Shown: positions 1-11,890, counted from the stretch's first letter. The stretch: DNA of 64,000 nt from Luscinia megarhynchos (GCA_034336665.1 CM067590.1:186001-250000), one strand, 5' to 3'. Notes: a model not told the origin generated them from the letters alone. A program made the numbers and translations.

Positions 1-2435
1 GCAGCTCGCTCTGCCGCGCCTCGCAGCGCTCCCGGTGCTCCCGCAGCTCCCGCTGCTGCTCCAGCGCCTCCTGCAGCCGCCGCCGCAGCTCCCGCGCCTG
101 CTGCGCGCCCCGCGCCATCTCCTCTGGGGACAGCGGCGACAGCGGTGTCATCCCAGCACCCCCCCGGGGCGGGGGAGAGAGCGGGGAACAGAGCTCACCT
201 AGGAGTGTCACTTTGTCACCTGCCAGCTCAGCCCGCTCGCTCCGCAGCGCCACCAGCTCGTCCCCCAGCGCGGTGACATTGGCGTCCAGGCTGGCCTGGG
301 GACAGGGGACACGTGGGGACACGTGGAGACAGCACTGGGCAGTGTCCCCCTCAAACCCCGGCTCTTCACCCTGCTTCTCTGCCTCAGTGTCACCCCATGT
401 CCCCAGGCTGTCCCCAGGCTCCTGGTGGCTTTGGGTGCCCCCTCATCTTCCCCAAAATGTTGGGCACACGGAATTGGGGACACGGAACTGGGGACACGGA
501 TTTGGGGACATGGATTTGAGGACACGAATTTGGGGAGACGGATTTGGGGACATGGATTTGGGGACATGGATTTTGGGACATGGATTTGGGGAGACGGATT
601 TGGGGATATGGATTTGGGGACATGGATTTGGGGACACGGATTTGGGGACACGGATTTGAGGACATGGATTTGGGGACAAGGATTTGGGGACACGGATTTG
701 GGGACATGGATTTGGGGACATGGATTTGAGGACACGAATTTGGGGACATGGATTTGGGGACATAGATTTGAGGACACGAATTTGGGGAGACGGGTTTGGG
801 GACATGGATTTGGGGACCTGGATTTAGGGACAAGGATTTGGGGACACGGATTTGAGGACACGGATTTGGGGACACGGATTTGGCGACGATTCCTGAGGTG
901 ACACCGATCCTGGGGGAGACACGACTGTCCCTGCAGGCCCAGGTGACCCCGCGGGTGACACCGCCGGTGCCAGGGAGGGGACAGCAGCTGTCCCAGAGCC
1001 GCCCAGCCCAGCCCGGGCCATTTTCCAGCCTCTCCGGGCCATTGTTCAGCCGGATGAGCCCGAGAGGGGCGGCGGGACCCGGCTCTTCCTCCGGGCCCTT
1101 TCCCGGCTGGAACCGCAGCTAAAAATACCCGGGAAGGACGAACCGAGGAGCGCCAGCCCCCGCTGCGGCCCCGGGACCGGCAATTACCGGCACGGCCGGG
1201 AGCGGGAGGGGACGGGCGGGATGGGGCAGGAGATCGTTTTTGGGGTGTCCCCTGTAGGGATGTGGTGGATCTGTCCTCCTGGGAGCATCCAGGACTCTGT
1301 TTTTGGGGTGTCTCCTGGCAGGGATGTGGTGGCTGTGCTCTCCCAGGAGCACCCCAGGCTCGTTTTTGGGGTGTTCCCGGCAGGGATGTGGTGGCTCTGT
1401 CCCCCCAGGAGCACCCCAGGCTCGTTTTTGGGGTGTCCTCTGTAGGGATGTGGTGGCTGTGCTCCCCCCGGGAGCATCCCAGGCTCGTTTTTGGGGTGTC
1501 CCCTGCAGGGATGTGACAGCTGCCACCCCCCCACCCCGGGCATTACCGGGACCATCTTTTTGGTGCGCTCTCTTTTTAGGGCGTCCCCTGCAGGGATGTG
1601 GGGGCTGTGCCCCCCCGGAAACATCCCAGACTCGTTTTTGGGGTGTCCCCTGCAGGGATGTGATGGCTCCGTCCCCCAGGGGACGGCGCTGAGGGGACAG
1701 GGGGTTCCCATTCCCCTCCCAGTTCCCAGTTCCCATTCCCGATTCCCCATCCCATTCTCCACCCCAAAGTGACCAAGCACCGCCTTGTCCCCACCCCTCC
1801 TCCACCTACGGGGACAGGGGACACTGGTTCGAGCCCGGATAAGGGGACAGTGACCATTGTCCCCATCTTCTTTCCACCCCAAAGTGGCCACCTCCACCCC
1901 TCCTCCACCTACGAGGACAGGGGACAGTGGTTAGAGCCCGGATAAGGAGACAGTGAGCGCTGTCCCCGTCCCTTTTTCCCCCTCAAAGTGGCCACCACCA
2001 CCACTCTGGCCACCTACGGGGACAAGGGACACTGGTTAGAGTCTGGATAAGGGGACAGTGACGAGTTATCCCCGTCCCCATCCCATTCCCCACCCCAAAT
2101 CCGGCCACCCCCACCCCTCCACCTACCGCCCGCTGCCGGCAGGACGCGAGGCTGGCGTTGTCCCTCCTGCTGTCCCCGCGCGCCCGCGCCAGCTCCCGCC
2201 GCAGCTCGTCCCTGTCGCTCTCCAGGCGCTCCCGCAGCCGCTCCAGCCGCTCCAGGCGATCCCCGAGCTCGCGGCTCTCGTTGGCCGCTCTGTCGCGACA
2301 TCCCCGCAGCTTGCCCAGGGCCTCGGAGCGCCACACCATCACCGCCACCGCCACTGTCACCGCGGCCACCAGCAGCAGCAGCGCCGCGCACAGCGCCAGC
2401 ACCTTCAGGGTGGCTCTGGGCACCGCGGGGTCCAT
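1..2435 (-). CDS. BST2/PLVAP-like type II transmembrane coiled-coil protein, 3' end beyond window
   Basis: Three coding exons were seen: 2127-2435 (103 codons, ends phase 0), 199-295 (97 bp, ends phase 1) and 1-123 (open at the window edge). Splice sites are GTAGGT, GTGAGC and C-rich AG acceptors, and the frame is continuous. The protein starts MDPAVPRATLK, a tail of about 11 residues. A hydrophobic segment (about 12-35) follows, then a charged heptad-like ectodomain rich in Leu, Arg and Glu. Ectodomain cysteines are at 46 and 99, and N-glycosylation sequons are NES (52), NAS (93) and NVT in exon 2. The exon phases (0, then 1, then an exon starting AG) match the neighbouring tetherin-like gene, so the two are probably paralogues. 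PLVAP (PV-1), the proposed ancestor of tetherin and its neighbour in mammals, is the other candidate. No C-terminus is visible, so a GPI signal cannot be tested. The gene is on the same strand, directly downstream of the tetherin-like gene. Confidence 0.72.
296..2126. repeat. Minisatellite-filled intron 1 of the BST2/PLVAP-like gene
   Basis: Three different tandem arrays fill the intron. About 460-885 is a 14-bp unit around GGATTTGGGGACAT. About 1221-1690 has roughly seven copies of a 62-63 bp unit containing GTTTTTGGGGTGTCCC. About 1790-2126 has about three copies of a unit near 120 bp whose right end is the exon 1 splice donor (TCCACCTAC on the plus strand). The open frames on both strands here only reflect the repeats. 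The 886-1220 stretch is GC-rich and non-repetitive, with no gene seen. Confidence 0.85.
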
Positions 2436-2718
2436 GCTGAGGGGACAGCAGGGGACAGGAGGGGACAGCAGGACCCGCTCCGCTAGTGGCCGTGCCCGGG
2501 ATGTGCCGCTGGCGCTGCTGGCGGCTCCGTAATTGTCGCGCGTGGGCTGAGGTTTGTCGCAGGTCCCAGCCCAGAATAGGTTTTGTCTGGGCTCTGTCCC
2601 AGCTGTGGGGACAAGTCGGGGTGACCTCGGTGACCGCGGGGGTGCGGAGAGTTCCATCTGTCCCCCTCGCGGAGCTCGGTGCCACCCGCGGCGAGGAAAA
2701 AGCTGAGTTTTGTCAGAT

Positions 2719-2724
2719 TTTATT
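2719..2724 (-). other. Probable polyadenylation signal of the BST2-like gene
   Basis: A canonical AATAAA on the minus strand lies about 790 bases after the BST2-like stop codon and about 285 bases before the next gene's start codon. If used, the BST2-like 3' UTR would contain the whole 2.78-3.35 kb array. This is a motif-based call only. Confidence 0.5.
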
Positions 2725-2779
2725 GGGAGTTGGTTCAAAAAGGAGATTGGGGAACATCTGCGGCTCGGGGCAGCGTTGT

Positions 2780-3352
2780 CACGTCCCTGTGCCCCCGTGT
2801 CCCCGTGTCTGTGTGTCCCTGTGCCCCCGTGTCCCTGTGTCCCCGTGTCCGTGTGTCCCTGTGCCCCCGTGTCCCCGTGTCCCTGTGTCCCTGTGTCCCT
2901 GTGTCCCTGTGCCCCGCGTGTCCCCGTGTCACTGTGTCCCCATGTCACTGTGTCCCGGTGTCCCCGTGTCGGTGTGTCCCCGTGTCACTGTGTCCCCATG
3001 TCACTGTGTCCCCGTGTCCGTGTGTCCCCGTGTCCCTGTGTCCTTGTGTCACTATGTCCCCGTGTCCCTGTGTCCCTGTGCCACTGTGTTCCTGTGTCCT
3101 CATGTCCCCGTGTCCCTGTATCACTGTATCACTGTGTCCCTGTGCCCCTGTGTCCCCGTGTCCCCGTGTCCCCGTGTCCCTGTATCACTGTATCACTGTG
3201 TCCCTGTGACCCTGTGTCCTTGTGTCACTGTGACCCTGTGACCCCGTGTCCCTGTGTCTCTGTGTCCCTGTGATCCCGTGTCCCCGTGTCTCTGTGCCCC
3301 TGTGTCCTTGTGTCCCCGTGTCCCCGTGTCCCTGTGCCCCCGTGCCCCCTCC
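2780..3352. repeat. 8-bp minisatellite (CCCTGTGT/CCCCGTGT type)
   Basis: About 570 bases of imperfect GTGTCCCC/GTGTCCCT repeats lie between the BST2-like stop codon and its likely poly(A) signal. The strand bias is strong: the coding strand reads GGGACACA. The array produces long spurious Val-Ser-Pro-Cys-rich frames. Confidence 0.9.
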
Positions 3353-3514
3353 CTCCAAGTGGTGGCTGGAGGGGAATGGTCACTCTGGGATGTCCCTGTG
3401 GAGTTGGGGACACCGGGACAAGGGGACACCTGAGGCCACTGTCACCCCCAGGCTGGGTGGGGACAGTCCCTGGTCACCCCCAGAGGGGACAGGGGGACCC
3501 CGGGGTGCTCGGTG

Positions 3515-3690
3515 TCACAGGAGCAGCATCCCGAGGAGGAGGAGGAGGAGGAGGAGGGTATGGACACCGGGGGACACCGCGGGCCTGTCCCCTGCGGAGC
3601 GCTGGCTCCTCACGTCCCGCAGCTGCTCCTGCAGGAGCCGGATCTGCCGCTGGAGCTGGGACCTGCTGGGGACAGGGACAGTGGGGACAC

Positions 3691-3745
<55 letters not shown>

Positions 3746-4680
3746 AACGTGGGGCGACAGGGACAGTGAGGACAGGGAGTGGGGACAGGGATGGGGACAG
3801 CGATGGGGACAGGGACAGTGGGGACAGGGACAGGGGGTGGCAGAGGGCGTGGGGATGGCTCGGGGTCTCACCTGAGGCTCTGCTCCTCCCCCAGCTGCTC
3901 TCGCTGCCGTGTCACCTCTGCCCCCAACGCCCGGTTCTGCTCTGCAGAGAGGACAGGGGACAGGGTGGCCATGGGGACAGGAGGGGACAGGGGACAAGGG
4001 ACAGGGTGGTCATGGGGACAGCAGACAGGGGTGGCCATGGGGACAGGAGGGGACAGGGGACAGAGTGGCCATGGGGACAGGACAAGACAGGGGACAGGGT
4101 GGCCCAGGGAACAGGTGACAGGAAATGACAGGGGACAGGGGAGCCCAGGAAATAGGGTCAGGGTGGCCCAGGGAATGAGGGCGGCCCAAAGGACAGCGAT
4201 CAAGAGGGACAGGGGACAAGGTGACCCAGGGGACATTGCTCAGGGTGATCCAGGGGACATTGCCCAGGGTGGCCCAGGGGACAGTGGCCGCCCCGTGTCC
4301 AGCACTCACCCTCCAGCTGAGTGACATTGGCCAGCGCCCGCTCCAGCTCCAAGGTTTGTCCCTGCAGCGCTCCCTGAGAGGTGATACGGTGACAACGCAG
4401 CCACCCCACCTCGGGCTGTCCCCAAAGCCCCCCAGCGCTCTGTCCCCATGTCCCCAACACCCACCAGCTCCTCCCTGCAGCGCTGCCACCTCCCTTGCGA
4501 CACGGCCAGGGACTTGTTGGTGACATCCAGAGCTTTTCGCAGCTCCCCGGTGGAATTCCCGTCCTGTCCCCCGCAGTGACACAGCAGCGTGGGGACAGCC
4601 ACTGCCACCGCCACGGCCACCACCAGCGCCACCGTGGCCACCAGGGTCACAGCTGCCGCCACCTTCCAGAGCCCCGTCAT
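3515..4680 (-). CDS. BST2: Tetherin-like (BST2-like) antiviral membrane protein, complete
   Basis: Four coding exons: 4465-4680, 4310-4373, 3872-3941 and 3515-3665, totalling 501 bases and 166 residues plus TGA. All introns are GT/AG with phases 0, 1 and 2. The layout is that of tetherin, which anchors budding enveloped particles to the cell surface. There is a six-residue cytosolic tail (MTGLWK), a transmembrane segment (about 7-33), and an ectodomain with Cys34, Cys36 and Cys68. Sequons are NST (42), NKS (55) and NVT (88). A coiled coil covers about 70-140. The C-terminal hydrophobic run [13 protein letters not shown] after a small-residue SAGD stretch looks like a GPI-attachment signal. 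Length is close to human BST2 (180 aa). The tail lacks the tyrosine sorting motif of mammalian tetherin. Sequence identity is weak, as is usual for this family, so the call rests on architecture, exon phases and a related neighbour. Confidence 0.82.
3666..4309. repeat. Short repeats in introns 2 and 3 of the BST2-like gene
   Basis: Intron 3 (3666-3871) carries a (GGGACA)n hexamer run at about 3670-3740. Intron 2 (3942-4309) carries 30-45 bp units around GGGACAGGGTGGCCATGGG. Exon 3 sits between them without repeats. Confidence 0.8.
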
Positions 4681-4720
4681 GGCTGGTGCAGGCACGCACC
4701 GCGGGTTCCCATCACAAAAC

Positions 4721-4742
4721 ACAGCGGTTTCGATTCTCAAAA
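4721..4742 (-). promoter_or_regulatory. Possible interferon-response-like element upstream of the BST2-like start
   Basis: About 45-60 bases upstream of the ATG the minus strand reads GAGAATCGAAACCG. This contains a GAAAC half-site at the spacing of an ISRE, but the second half is a poor match. Mammalian BST2 is interferon-induced through such a site. The match here is imperfect, so this is weak evidence. Confidence 0.25.
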
Positions 4743-4749
4743 ACTTAAA

Positions 4750-7700
4750 AAAAAAAAAAAAAAAGGGGGTTTCCAGGAAATCACGTGCTTCCCAAAATCC
4801 CCCGCACGGGGACAGTCGGTGACCTCCGGGCTGGCACTGGGGACATTCCCCGGCCGGGTTTGGGGACATTTCCTGGGATGGGTTTGGGGACACTCTCGGG
4901 ATGGATTTGGAGAGATTTCCGGGCTGGATCTGGGGACATTACCGGGATGGCTTTGGGGACACTCCGGGGATGGATTTGGGGACATTCCCAGGCTGGATTT
5001 GGTGACATTCCTGGGATGGATTTGGGGACATTCCTGCGATGGATTTGGGGACACCCTCGGGATGGATCTGGGGACACTCCCGGACTGGATTTGGGTACAT
5101 TAACTGGCCGGGTTTGGGGACATTCCTGGGCTGGATTTGGGGACATTCTCGGGATAGATCTGGGGACATTTGGAGAGTTTGGGGGTTTGGGGCATGGGAG
5201 ATATCGGTGTGGGGAATTTGAGGCTTGAGGGGTTTGGGGTTTGGGGGATTTGGGGGTTTAGACTATGGGGGATTTGTGGTATGGGGGATTTGAGGTTTGG
5301 GGGATCTGGGGGATTTGAGGTTTGGGGGATTTGGGGTTTGGGGGATTTGGGGTTTAGACTATGGGGGATTTGTGGTATGGGGATTTGAGGTTAGGGGGTC
5401 TGGGGGATTTGAGGTTTGGGGGATTTGAGGTTTGGGGGGATTTGGGGTTTGGGGGATTTGTGGGGTACATGGAGTTTGGAGTTTAGGGGATTAGCTGTTT
5501 GGGGTACCTGGATTTTGGGGTGTCTAGGATTTGGGGGATTTGGAGTACTTTGGGATATGGGGTGTTGGGGTTTGGGGGATTTGGGGCACAGGGTACCTGG
5601 GATCGGGGATACTCAGGGAATGGAGGATCGGGGGTTGTGGGATATTTGGGATCAGAGATACTCAGAGTATGGGGGAACAGTTTTATGGGATATTTGGGAT
5701 CAGAGATACTCAGGGAGTGGGGGATCAGGGCTCTGGGATATTTAGGATTAGGAGCCTGGGATATTTAGGATTAGGAGCCTGGGATATTTGGGATCAGGGG
5801 TCTGGGATATTTGGGATCAGAGATACTCAGTGTATGGGGGATCTATTTTATGGGATATTTGGGATCAGGGGCCTGGGATATTTGGGATTGGGTAGTCTGG
5901 GATATTTGGGATCAGGAATACACAGGGTGTGGGGGATCTCTTTTATGGGAATTTTGGGATCAGGGCTCTGGGATATTTGGGATCAGTTTTATGGGATATT
6001 TTGGATCTGTCTACCTCAAATCTATGGGATTCAAAATATTCAACCTATGGAGCACCTGAGCTGTAAAATTACCGGGATTTGGGGTTTTTCCCTGGGGTGT
6101 GACACCCCAAAATCCTGGGGGGACCTCAAATGGGGCACAGAGCCCTGGCACAGGGCGCTGCCACCCCAGGGATCCTCCTTCCTCCCTCGCCATCCCAAAA
6201 ATAGCTGCTCCACTTTTAGGACTTTTTCTTCTTCATGTGACTTTTTTTTTTAAAGCCCAAAAAAAAAGGAGAAAAACACCAAATAGTTTACCAAAACTTC
6301 CAGGCACTTTTTTTTTTTTTTTTTTTTGAAAGGGTGTTTTTTTCCTTTTTTATTTGTTATTTTGAGGCGGATTTTCGCCATCTGGAGAATGAAAAGGCTC
6401 TGGCAGGGCCGGTGAAGTGTCAGCGAAAAGGCTTTAAAAATGTTGTTATTATTATTATTTATGGGCTGCAGCCCCGGAGGGGGAAAGGAAGCCAAAAAAA
6501 AGGTTCAAAAATAGCTGGAAAAAGTAAAAACGAAAAAAAAAACACCAAAAACAAACCGAGGATGTTTTTTCCAGAAGCTCGTTTTGAATGTTTGGGATGC
6601 AAAAGCTGGAAAAAAAATTTTAAAAATTAAAAATACCTTGGACAAACACGGATATATTGGGAAAGAGAGGAATTTTCCTGTGGAATTCTACATTGGGAAA
6701 AAAATATTTAAAAACCTGTGATCTCACAGCCCCTCGAGTGTTCCCAAAAATTTTTTGGGTTTCTGGAGACCCCCCTCCAGGTCTGTGTTGGATTTTTGGG
6801 ATTGGAGTTTTTTTTCCGTGCTCCCAGCTTGTTGTCCCAAAAAATTCCCAGTCCCAGGAGGCTGGGTTCTGGTTGGAATTCCACATCTGGATCCTGATGG
6901 GAATTCCATAGCAAAAATCCTGGTTGGAATTTCATATCTGGATGGATCTGGAATTCCACAGCTGGATCCTGGCTGGAATTCCATAGAAATATTCTGGTTG
7001 GAATTTCACAGCTGGATCCTGGCTGGAATTCCACAGCTGGAAAGATTCTGTTCAGAATTCATATAAAAATTCTGGTTGGAATTCCACAGCTGGATCCCGA
7101 CTGGAATTCCATAGCTGGAAAGATTCTGTTTGGAATCCTATAGAAAAACTCTGGTTGGAATTCCACAGCTGAATCCTGTTTGGAATTCCACAGCTGGATC
7201 TGGTTGGAATTCCACAGCTGGATCCAGACTGGAATTCCACAGCTGGATCCAGACTGGAATTCCACATTTGGATGGGGTTGGAATTCCATAGAAAACTCTT
7301 GGTTGGAATTTCATATCTGGGTGGGTCTGGAATTCCACAGCTGGATCCAGACTGGAATTCCATGGGAAAATCCTGGTTGGAATTCCACAGCTGGATCTGA
7401 CTGGAATTCCACAGCTGGATCCCAGTTGGAATTCCATAGAAAAATTCTGGTTGGAATTTTGCAGCTGGATGGGGCTGGAATTCCATAGATGGATCCCAAT
7501 TGGAATTCCACAGCTGGAATTTTGCAGTTCAGGATTCCCAGGGATTCCCAATTTGGGGTCCCCTGGAATGATCCAGTTTGGGGTTCCCAGGGATTCCCCA
7601 TTTCGGGATTCCCAGGGATTCTCTGATTTGGGATTCCCTGGAAAGCTCCAGTTCAGGATTCCCCAATTTGGGGTTCCCTGGAATGATCCAGTCCAGGGTT

Positions 7701-8540
7701 CCCAGCGATTGCCAATTTGGGGTTCCCTGGAATGCTCCAGGTCGGGAATCCCCAATTTGGGATTCCCTGGGATGTTCCAGTTTGGGGTTCCCAGGAATTC
7801 CGCAATTTGGGGTCCCCTGGAATGATCCAGCTTGGGGTTCCCAGGGATTCCCCAGGGATTTTCTGATTTGGGAATGATCCAGTTCAGGATTCTCCAGTTT
7901 GGGGTTCCCAGGAAAGCTCCGATTTGGGGTCCCCAGGGGTGCTCAGGTCCGGAATTTCCGGGGATTCTCTGATTTGGGGTTCCCTGAAATGCTCCAGGTC
8001 ACGATTCCCAGGGATTCCCCAATTTGGGGTCCCCAGGGATCCTATGGATCCCTTGGGATGCTCAATTTTGGGGTCTCCAGGAAAGCTCCGATTTGGGGTC
8101 CCCAGAAATGCTCAAGATCCCCTGGGATGCTCAATTTTGGGATCCCCAGGGATTCCCTGGATCCCCTGGGATGCTCAATTTTGGGATCCCCAGGGATTCC
8201 CTGGATCCCCTGGGACGCTCAGTTTTGGGGTCCCCTGGGATGCTCAGGATCCCTGGGAATGTCCGAGTTTGGGCTCCCTGGAGATGCTCTGGATGCTCAG
8301 TTTTGGGGTTCCCAGGGATTCCCTGATTTGGGGTCCCTGGAGATGCTCAGGATCCCTGGGAATGCTCAGTTTTGGGGTCCCCGGGGATGCTTTGGATACC
8401 CCAGAATTCTCCAGTTTGGGGCTCCTGGAGATGCTCTGGATCCCCAGGGATGTTCATTTTTGGGGTCCCCGGGACAGATCTGATTTGGGGTCCCCTGGAA
8501 TGCTCAGTTTTGGGGTCCCCGGGGATGTCCCATTTGTGGA
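4750..8540. repeat. Repeat-rich region upstream of the BST2-like gene, part 1
   Basis: A plus-strand A-run at about 4748-4764 comes first, followed by successive arrays. About 4850-5170 has 23-24 bp units (GGATTTGGGGACATT). About 5200-5580 is GGGGGATTTGAGGTTTG-like. About 5590-6000 is GGGATATTTGGGATCAG-like. About 6890-7530 has units containing GGAATTCCACAGCTGGATCC. About 7530-8540 contains GGGGTTCCCAGGGATTCC. The 6060-6880 stretch is mostly non-repetitive with A/T runs. No gene was seen. Confidence 0.85.
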
Positions 8541-9590
8541 CAGAGCCTGGAAAGGAGGATCCCAAATTTTCCTTCCCCTTTTCACCCCCTGTTCCCTCTC
8601 ACCTTTTTTTTTTTTTTTCTTTTTAAAATTTATTTTTGTGGTTTTTTCTCTATTTAGGGCCTCCCCAGCTGCTTCCTTTTATCCTTTTCATTCAGACTCT
8701 GTCATTACATTTTCCATTCTTTCAAAGAAAGAAATAAAAAAAAACACAAAAGAGGCTTCCCAAGCTCCTTTCCAACTCCTCATTCCCGGGGGGAAGGGGG
8801 TAGAATATCCTAAAATTCCCAAAATAAAAAAATCCAAAAAAATTCCCAAATTCTCCCACTTCTCTGTGGGGTTTTTAGGGTTTTTTAAAAAGTTGTTTTT
8901 TGTTTTGTTTTTTGGGTTTTTTTGGAGGGCGGAATATCCCAAAAAAAATCCTCCACGAGATCCCGACGTGCTGGCACATCCTTTTCCCTTTTTTTTTTTT
9001 TTTTTTGGGATCTGGCCATCCCAAATTACCGGGGCGGGTCGGGAGCTGCCGGCTCTGGGCTCCCGTTCCCATTCCCGCTTAGAATGGGGCCTGGAATGGG
9101 GAAAAGAAGCAGCTGAGTTTATTTTTTATCCCATTTTTCCTCTCTCCCGGGATATTCCCAGCCCTGCTTCTGCCTCCCGAACCCTCCAGGGTTGAATCCA
9201 TCTCTGGGTCACCCCAAAATTCACATTTAGGGGACATTTTAGGGGATCCTCGCTCCATCCCCATCCCACATTCCCATTTTTTTAGCGTCCCTGGTGTTAA
9301 AAAGGGGGCGAATTGAGGGGTTTTGACCCAAACATTGCAAAAATCCGCTCTGGATCCCCCACCCCACAGATCGTGTTCCCGGGGTTTTCCTGGGATTGGG
9401 ATTCACCTCCTCCTGTCCCTCTTTTGGGGTTTTTTTGCATTTCCCCCCCTTCTTCCCTCTTTTTCCCCGCTTTCACCCCCGCTTTTTTCTCCCATTTCCC
9501 CCCATTTTTCCCTTTTTTTTTTTCCCCCTTTTCCCCTTTTTTCATTCCCGGCTCCAGGGAGCCGCTTCCACCTGCCCCAAACCGAGCGGG
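8541..9590. other. Non-repetitive AT-rich stretch, no gene recognised
   Basis: About 1 kb with poly-T and poly-A runs and less tandem repetition than the flanks. No exon with credible splice sites and homology, and no RNA gene, was recognised. It could hold degraded transposon sequence, but nothing identifiable remains. Confidence 0.5.
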
Positions 9591-9599
9591 TGATGGGGA

Positions 9600-11160
9600 A
9601 ACGATCCCGCATTCCCGACATTCCCACACTGAATTCCCAAATTCCCACAGGGTCTCGGATTCCTGCATTCTCAGATTCCCGAATTCCCGGGTTCCCGCAT
9701 TCCAACAGGATCCCGGATTCCCACACTGAGTTCCTGAATTCCCGCATTCCCGCATTCCCAGATTCCTGCATTTCCACAGGATTCCCACACTCCCGGCATT
9801 CCCACACTGAATTCCCGGATTCCCACATTCCCATAGGATCCCGGTATTTCCACACTGAATTCCCAAATTCCTGAGTTCCTGCATTCCCGGATTCCCGCAG
9901 GATCCTGAATTCCCGCATTCCTGGATTCCAGCATTCCCGGATTCCCTCATTCCCACAGGGTCCTGGCATTCCTACACTGAATTCCCGAATTCCCACAGGA
10001 TCCCTGCATTCCCACACAGAATTCCCACATTCCCGCATTCCCACAGGATCCCGGCATTCCCAGATTCCAGCATTCCCGGTTTCCCGCATTCCCACGTGAT
10101 CTCTGCATTCCCACACGGAATTCCCGCATTCCTGGATTCCCACAGGATCCCGCATTCCCGGATTCCTGCATTCCAGATCCCGGCATTCTCACACTGAATT
10201 CCCAAATTTCAGCATTCCAGGATTCCCACAGGATCCTGGTATTCCCGCATTGAATTCCCACAGTCCCGCATTTCTGGATTCCCGCATTCCCAGATTACAG
10301 CATTCCTGGACTCTCACAGGATCCCGGCATTCCCTTATTCCCACAGGATCCCGGGTCCCCGCATTCCCACACAGAATTCTCGCATTCCCACAGGATCCCG
10401 GGTCCCCCATTCCCACATTCCCATAAAATCCCGGATCCTGGCCCTGTCCCGGCCGCTGCCACCGGGAGCATCCCCCGGGTTTCCCTGGGGACAGTGGGGA
10501 CAATTCCTGGCACTCGGGGAAAATCAAGGGAAAAGCGGGATCCGGGGAAAAAACCAGGATCCAGGGGTGAACAGAATCCAGGGAAAAGCAGAATCCAGGG
10601 ACAGAGAACACCCAGGAAAAGGAGAATCCAGGATAAGGAAAATCCAGGGAAAAACAACAACCAAGATAGGAAGAATTCGGGATAAGGAACACCCAGGATA
10701 AGGAAAATTCGGGATAAGGAACACCCAGGATAAGGAAAATTCAGGATAAGGAGAATTCGGGATAAGGAAAATCCAGGGAAAAACCACACCCAGGACAGAG
10801 AGAATCCGGGATAAGGAACAGCCGGGATAAGGAGAATTCAGGGGTAAGAATTCAGGATAAGGAAAGTCCAGGGGAAAACAACAACCAGGATGGGGAAAAT
10901 CCGGGATAAGGAGCAGCCTGGGATGAGGAGAATTCAGGGATAAGGAAAATCAGGGATAAGGAAAATCCAGGGGGAAACAACAACCAGGGCAGGGGGAATC
11001 CAGGACAAGAAGCAGCCTGTATAAGGAGAATTCAGGTTAAGGAAAATCCAGGGAAAAATAACACCAGGATAAGGAGAATCCAGGGATAAGGGGAATCCAG
11101 GATAAGGAAAATCCAGGGGGAAACAACAACCGGGACAGGGGGAATCCAGGACAAGGAGCA
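9600..11160. repeat. Repeat-rich region, part 2 (downstream of CILP2)
   Basis: About 9600-10440 has units of CATTCCCGCATTCCCACAGG type. About 10500-11160 has units around GGATAAGGAAAATCCAGGG. The two arrays have opposite purine bias: the first is pyrimidine-rich on the plus strand and the second purine-rich. Confidence 0.85.
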
Positions 11161-11890
11161 GCCAGGCACAGGCAGCACCCAGATTTTGGGAAGGAGGGGC
11201 TGGAATGAGACCTCACCATGGAATCTCAGCATTCCAGGTGCCTCCTCCCTCCCTCTCCCTCTCCCGCCCGCCGTGGGATCGCATCCCGGCGGGACGGGGC
11301 CGGGATTTGGCCGCGTTTTCAGCCAAAGAACACCCCCCCGAGGGCCCCCGCGCCCCCTTTGATCCCGCATCCAGCGAAAAGGGTGGAAAAAAGGGTGGAA
11401 AAATGCCGCGCCGGGGCCAGGGCGGCTTGGAGAAGGGAAATGTTGTCCCAGGTTTGGCCCCATAAACGCCGCCTGTTCCATTACAGCATCCTCGGCTGGG
11501 ACGGCGAGGAGGGAAAAAAAGGGGGGGGACACCCAAAAAAGCTTCTGGGGGACACCCAGGTGGCAGCAGGACAGAGCCACCCTGTCCCTCACCCTGCTGG
11601 GGTCACGCAGGGGGTGGCCAGCTGGTGGCTTGGCACATCCCGGTGCCAGGAGGGGGGTGCTGGGTGGGTCCCCCGCCCCGTCTGCCACGTCCCGCTGGCC
11701 ACGGCGAGCTGGCAACGAGCCCCCCCTCGCTCTGTGCCAGCCCCGGCTGAGCCCGGCCCAAGGCAAACAGGAGCGGCCGGGATGGTGCTACCGAAAGTGG
11801 GCAGGGTTTGGGGAAAACGGGGACACGCGAGGAGGGGGACACGCTGGGTTGGATCCCCCCCCAGTCCCGGAGAAGCCCAGCAGCCAGGCG
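11161..11890. other. GC-rich unique sequence between repeats and the CILP2 3' end
   Basis: About 700 bases of GC-rich, non-repetitive DNA. Open frames on both strands lack recognisable domains or splice structure. It may be flanking or regulatory sequence. No gene can be supported. Confidence 0.4.

Noticed and set aside
2486..3273. Plus-strand frames rich in Cys-Pro-Val-Ser that look like a cysteine-rich secreted protein
   Set aside because: They are translations of the 8-bp minisatellite, open in several frames at once and with no splice or start context.
4748..4764. Poly-A run considered as a SINE or retrocopy tail
   Set aside because: No upstream SINE body or intronless gene copy and no target-site duplication was found. 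It is close to the BST2-like promoter.
9600..10440. Regular short repeats considered as a CRISPR array
   Set aside because: Units vary, lack constant-length unique spacers, and the context is a vertebrate genome.
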